A program made the position numbers and the translations under genes. Shown here in pieces: positions 5,967-8,387 of a stretch of 8,387 nucleotides of DNA. This stretch comes from Actinomycetes bacterium. Its GTDB lineage: Bacteria; Actinomycetota; Acidimicrobiia; Acidimicrobiales; Palsa-688. Below the pieces are notes generated by a model. The model did no database searches and was not told where the DNA came from. It saw only the letters and a program-made list of their open reading frames with translations. Each line of letters begins with the position of its first letter. The first letter of the stretch is position 1. The stretch covers positions 1 through 8,387 of the forward strand of contig JAJZWW010000121.1 of assembly GCA_021846485.1 (NCBI GenBank). The letters run 5' to 3'.

Positions 5967-6676
5967 GGGCCCGCCGCCGGCGGGCGCCGGGGGCTCCTTG
6001 TGGAGCGCAGGTCGAGCTGGGGGGCGCCGAGCGCGTCGGCGAGCCGGCGGTGGTACTCCTCCCGGGAGCACTCGACCGCCCCGAGGCTGCAGAGGTGCTC
6101 GGTGGCCCACTGGACGTCGAGCAGCCGTCCCCCGCCGGAGCGGAGCGCCTCTACCAGGCCGGCGAGGGCCACCTTGGAGGCGTCGGTCCGGCGGTGGAAC
6201 ATCGACTCCCCGGCGAACAGCCCGCCCACCGCGACCCCGTAGAGCCCGCCGGCGAGCCCGGAGTCGTCCCATGCCTCGACGCTGTGGGCCCAGCCGAGGT
6301 GGTGCAGCCGGGTGTAGGCGTCGAGGATCGCCTGGTCGATCCACGCCCCCGGCCGGCGGCGGTCGGCGCACGCGGCGATCACCTCGGCGAAGGCGGTGTC
6401 GACCCGCACCTCGAAGCGGCGCGACGAGCGGCGCAGGCTGCGGGTGACCCGCAGCCCGTCGAGGGGCAGGACCGCGCGCACCAGCGGGGACCACCACCCG
6501 ATCCGCCCCCGCGCCATCGGCATGGGGAACATCCCCGCGCGGTACGCGGCCAGCAGGGTCCCGGGCTCCAGGTCGGCGCCGGCGGCCACCAGCTCCCCGT
6601 CCCCGGCGAGGGCGGCGATCTCCTCCGGGCCCGACGGGAAGCGCCACCGCGACGGCGGCGGGGGGGTCGGGGCCAC
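5963..6676 (-). CDS. aat: Leucyl/phenylalanyl-tRNA--protein transferase
   Basis: A 237-aa cytoplasmic enzyme that transfers Leu or Phe from its tRNA to proteins with N-terminal Arg or Lys, creating an N-degron for ClpS/ClpAP-type degradation. The family signature is complete: RAGMFPMP (46-53), GWWSPLVRAVLPL (60-72), RRFEVRVDTAFAEVI (86-100), GWAHSVEAW (128-136), YGVAVGGLFAGESMFHR (146-162), DASKVAL (165-171) and LLDVQWATEHLCSLGA (185-200). E157, D187 and Q189 correspond, one residue shifted, to Glu156, Asp186 and Gln188 described for the E. coli enzyme. GTG 6676 gives normal family length; upstream in-frame sequence is unrelated and antisense to the next gene. No clear Shine-Dalgarno precedes it, but TAGCCT lies 8 nt upstream, suggesting a leaderless message. 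It converges with the small gene and diverges from the carboxyltransferase gene. A short basic tail (RSTRSPRRPPAAGP) follows the conserved domain. Confidence 0.95.
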   Translation of the reverse strand: MAPTPPPPSRWRFPSGPEEIAALAGDGELVAAGADLEPGTLLAAYRAGMFPMPMARGRIGWWSPLVRAVLPLDGLRVTRSLRRSSRRFEVRVDTAFAEVIAACADRRRPGAWIDQAILDAYTRLHHLGWAHSVEAWDDSGLAGGLYGVAVGGLFAGESMFHRRTDASKVALAGLVEALRSGGGRLLDVQWATEHLCSLGAVECSREEYHRRLADALGAPQLDLRSTRSPRRPPAAGP

Positions 6677-6684
6677 GTCCCCGG

Positions 6685-6690
6685 AGGCTA
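6685..6690 (-). promoter_or_regulatory. Candidate -10 box of aat
   Basis: On the minus strand TAGCCT is followed by exactly 8 nt and then the GTG of aat. No -35 consensus is visible at the usual distance. The same box and spacing occur before the divergent carboxyltransferase gene. Confidence 0.45.
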
Positions 6691-6724
6691 CGGCGAGCCC
6701 GGGAGGCTCGGGGACCTTCGTGGG

Positions 6725-6744
6725 CGCCGGGGGTGGTCCCGGCG
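6725..6744. promoter_or_regulatory. Centred palindrome in the aat/carboxyltransferase divergent promoter region
   Basis: CGCCGGG (6725-6731) and CCCGGCG (6738-6744) are perfect 7-bp arms around a 6-nt spacer. The centre (6734.5) is within 2 bp of the midpoint between the two candidate -10 boxes. An operator for a dimeric regulator acting on both genes is possible; chance is also possible in such GC-rich DNA. Confidence 0.35.
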
Positions 6745-6782
6745 GGCTGCACCTGCCGGGAGGATGGGCGGGCAAGCGCGCA

Positions 6783-6788
6783 TAGCCT
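6783..6788 (+). promoter_or_regulatory. Candidate -10 box of the carboxyltransferase gene
   Basis: TAGCCT is followed by exactly 8 nt and the ATG at 6797, mirroring the arrangement at aat. If transcription starts at 6797 the message is leaderless and the protein is 5 residues longer than the form starting at 6812. Confidence 0.45.
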
Positions 6789-6801
6789 TCGGGTCGATGC
6801 C

Positions 6802-6805
6802 GGAG
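6802..6805 (+). promoter_or_regulatory. Shine-Dalgarno sequence of the carboxyltransferase (alternative start)
   Basis: GGAG lies 6 nt before ATG 6812. It supports the 513-aa form, in competition with the possible leaderless ATG at 6797. Confidence 0.5.
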
Positions 6806-6811
6806 CACCCG

Positions 6812-8353
6812 ATGGCCGAACGCCTCGCCGACCTCGCCCGCCGCAAGCAGGAGGCGCTCCACGCCGGCGCCCCCCACGCCGTCGAGCGCCAGCACGCCAA
6901 GGGCAAGATGACCGCCCGGGAGCGGCTGGACTACCTGCTCGACCCCGGGTCGTTCCAGGAGCTGGACATGCTCGCCCGGACCCGGGCGCCTGGCGTGCCC
7001 GACGACAAGCGCCCCTACACCGACGGGGTGATCACCGGCTTCGGGACGGTCGAGGGCCGCAAGGTGTGCGTGTTCAGCCAGGACTTCACGGTCAACGGCG
7101 GGTCGCTCGGCGAGGTCTTCGGGGAGAAGGTCCACAAGGTGATGGACCTCGCGGTCAGCCTGGGCGTGCCGATGATCGGGATCAACGACGGCGGGGGAGC
7201 CCGGGTCCAGGAGGGGGTCGTCGGGCTCCACTACTTCGGGGGGATCTTCAAGCGCAATGTCGACGCCTCGGGGGTGATCCCCCAGATCAGCGTGATCATG
7301 GGCTCCTGCGCCGGCGGGGCGGTCTACAGCCCGGCGATGACCGACTTCATCTTCATGGTGCGCGACACCTCGCAGATGTTCATCACCGGCCCCGACGTGG
7401 TGAAGACGGTGACCGGCGAGGACGTGACCCTGGAGGAGCTCGGCGGGGCGCTGACCCACGCGACCAAGTCGGGCGTCGCGGCCTTTGTCTCCGCCGACGA
7501 GAAGGCCTGCCTCGACGAGGTCCGCTACCTGCTCGGCTTCCTGCCCTCCAACAACCTGGAAGAGCCTCCACGGGTGGTCACCGGCGACTACCCGTCCCGC
7601 CCCACGCCCGAGCTGCGGGAGCTGATCCCCGCCAGCCCCAACCAGCCCTACGACATGACCAAGGTGATCACCGTGGTGCTCGACGACGGGGACTTCGTCG
7701 AGTACCACAGCCGGTGGGCGACGAACCTGGTGTGCGGGTTCGGTCGCATCGACGGGCACGTGGTGGGGGTCGTCGGCAACCAGCCGCAGGTTCTCGCCGG
7801 GGTCCTCGACATCGACAGCTCGGAGAAAGGGGCTCGCTTCGTGCGGACCTGCGACAGCTTCAACATCCCGCTCGTCACCTTCGTCGACGTACCCGGCTTC
7901 ATGCCGGGCACCGACCAGGAGTACGGGGGGATCATCCGGCACGGGGCGAAGCTGCTCTACGCCTACTGCGAGTCGACGGTGCCGAGGATCCAGGTGGTCA
8001 CCCGGAAGGCCTACGGGGGAGCGTACGTGGTGATGGGCTCCAAGGGCATCGGCGCCGACCTGGCCTACGCGTGGCCGTCGGCCGAGCTGGCGGTCATGGG
8101 GCCCCAGGGGGCGGTCGACATCGTGTACCGCCGGGAGCTGGCCGCCTCCCCCGACCCGCTCGCCCGGCGGGCGGAGCTGGTCGAGGAGTACACCGAGCGC
8201 TTCGCCCACCCCTACCTGGCCGCCGAGCGCGGCTACATCGACGACGAGATCGACCCGGCCGACACCCGCCGGACCCTCGCCGCCAGCTTGGACCTGCTGC
8301 GCACCAAGCGCGAGGAGCTGCCCAAACGCAAGCACGGTAACGTCCCGCTGTGA
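6812..8353 (+). CDS. Acyl-CoA carboxylase beta subunit (biotin-dependent carboxyltransferase, PccB/AccD5-like)
   Basis: A 513-aa carboxyltransferase subunit that moves CO2 from carboxybiotin on a partner alpha subunit to acetyl- or propionyl-CoA, giving malonyl- or methylmalonyl-CoA for lipid synthesis or propionate use; it normally forms a hexameric core. Both crotonase-like halves are present: GKMTARERLDYLLDPGSF (31-48), INDGGGARVQEG (124-135), the oxyanion loop MGSCAGGAVYSP (163-174), FITGPDVVKTVTGEDV (190-205) and LPSNN (244-248) in the N half. The C half has GNQPQVLAGVLD (322-333), DVPGFMPGTDQEYGGIIRHGAKLLYAY, KAYGGAYVVMGSKGIGADL (399-417) and WPSAELAVMGPQGAV. Family length is normal. 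Val406 replaces the Asp (Asp422 in Streptomyces PccB) that marks propionyl-CoA preference. ATG 6812 has GGAG 6 nt upstream; ATG 6797 is the alternative. Biotin carboxylase/BCCP genes are not in the window. Confidence 0.95.
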   Translation: MAERLADLARRKQEALHAGAPHAVERQHAKGKMTARERLDYLLDPGSFQELDMLARTRAPGVPDDKRPYTDGVITGFGTVEGRKVCVFSQDFTVNGGSLGEVFGEKVHKVMDLAVSLGVPMIGINDGGGARVQEGVVGLHYFGGIFKRNVDASGVIPQISVIMGSCAGGAVYSPAMTDFIFMVRDTSQMFITGPDVVKTVTGEDVTLEELGGALTHATKSGVAAFVSADEKACLDEVRYLLGFLPSNNLEEPPRVVTGDYPSRPTPELRELIPASPNQPYDMTKVITVVLDDGDFVEYHSRWATNLVCGFGRIDGHVVGVVGNQPQVLAGVLDIDSSEKGARFVRTCDSFNIPLVTFVDVPGFMPGTDQEYGGIIRHGAKLLYAYCESTVPRIQVVTRKAYGGAYVVMGSKGIGADLAYAWPSAELAVMGPQGAVDIVYRRELAASPDPLARRAELVEEYTERFAHPYLAAERGYIDDEIDPADTRRTLAASLDLLRTKREELPKRKHGNVPL

Positions 8354-8387
8354 CCGGCTCCCCGCCCGTCCCGGCCCGTCGCCCGCC
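8350..8387 (+). CDS. Possible start of a next gene overlapping the carboxyltransferase stop
   Basis: GTG at 8350 overlaps the TGA stop (GTGA) and opens a frame MTGSPPVPARRP that is still open at the window end. Four-base overlaps are typical of translationally coupled genes, and Pro/Ala-rich small epsilon subunits or other carboxylase partners often follow such genes. Only 12 codons are visible and no strong Shine-Dalgarno precedes it, so this is tentative. Confidence 0.3.
   Translation, partial: MTGSPPVPARRP

Noticed and set aside
5963..8335. A 790-codon leftward open frame running from inside the carboxyltransferase gene into aat.
   Set aside because: Only the last 237 codons are aat. The rest is His/Asp/Gly-rich antisense of a clearly conserved carboxyltransferase, a GC-driven shadow.
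1..8387. Searched by eye for CRISPR arrays, insertion sequence ends, toxin-antitoxin pairs, biosynthetic or defence clusters.
   Set aside because: No regularly spaced repeats, transposase, or associated gene sets were seen; genes are ordinary chromosomal families.

Overview
The window is very GC-rich DNA with GTG and ATG starts and dense, mostly short-spaced genes. Gene content suggests a high-GC actinobacterium: a PPA1498-type metallophosphoesterase, an actinobacterial-type YbaK/EbsC protein, a stand-alone 5'-3' exonuclease with an H3TH region, and a PccB/AccD-type carboxyltransferase. An uncultured, Acidimicrobiia-like lineage is my guess; no rRNA or other marker here proves it. I see no insertion sequence, CRISPR array, tRNA or phage gene. 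It reads as ordinary chromosomal housekeeping territory.

Left part (1-3709): the 3' part of a CPA1-family cation/proton antiporter runs rightward out of the left edge. Convergent to it are a MarR-family regulator and, upstream of that on the same (-) strand, a large calcineurin-like metallophosphoesterase. A perfect GC-rich hairpin just after the phosphoesterase stop probably ends its transcript before marR. The convergent antiporter/marR gap holds a nested 117-bp inverted-repeat structure plus short tandem repeats. No protein explains it, and it is the most distinctive non-coding signal here.

Middle (3710-5950): a divergent gap leads rightward to a YbaK/EbsC-type aminoacyl-tRNA deacylase homologue. 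After a 281-bp gap with a hairpin and a possible 40-codon leader ORF comes a two-gene unit. This is a stand-alone 5'-3' exonuclease and, 9 nt after its stop, a 114-aa protein resembling the N-terminal half of a two-domain GNAT acetyltransferase.

Right part (5947-8387): the small gene and aat (leucyl/phenylalanyl-tRNA-protein transferase, - strand) converge with 12 nt between stops, and one hairpin stem contains both stop codons. aat is divergent from an acyl-CoA carboxylase beta subunit gene (+). Both have a TAGCCT -10-like box exactly 8 nt before a start codon, suggesting leaderless transcripts, and a centred 7-bp-arm palindrome lies between them. The carboxyltransferase has Val where propionyl-CoA-specific enzymes have the specificity-determining Asp. 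A possible next gene begins with a GTGA overlap at its stop.

The genes do not form one pathway. aat (N-degron tagging) and the YbaK homologue both touch aminoacyl-tRNA metabolism, the exonuclease belongs to DNA repair/replication, and the carboxyltransferase to malonyl/methylmalonyl-CoA supply. I found no clearly new multi-gene system; the interest lies in the non-coding structures and a few atypical residues.
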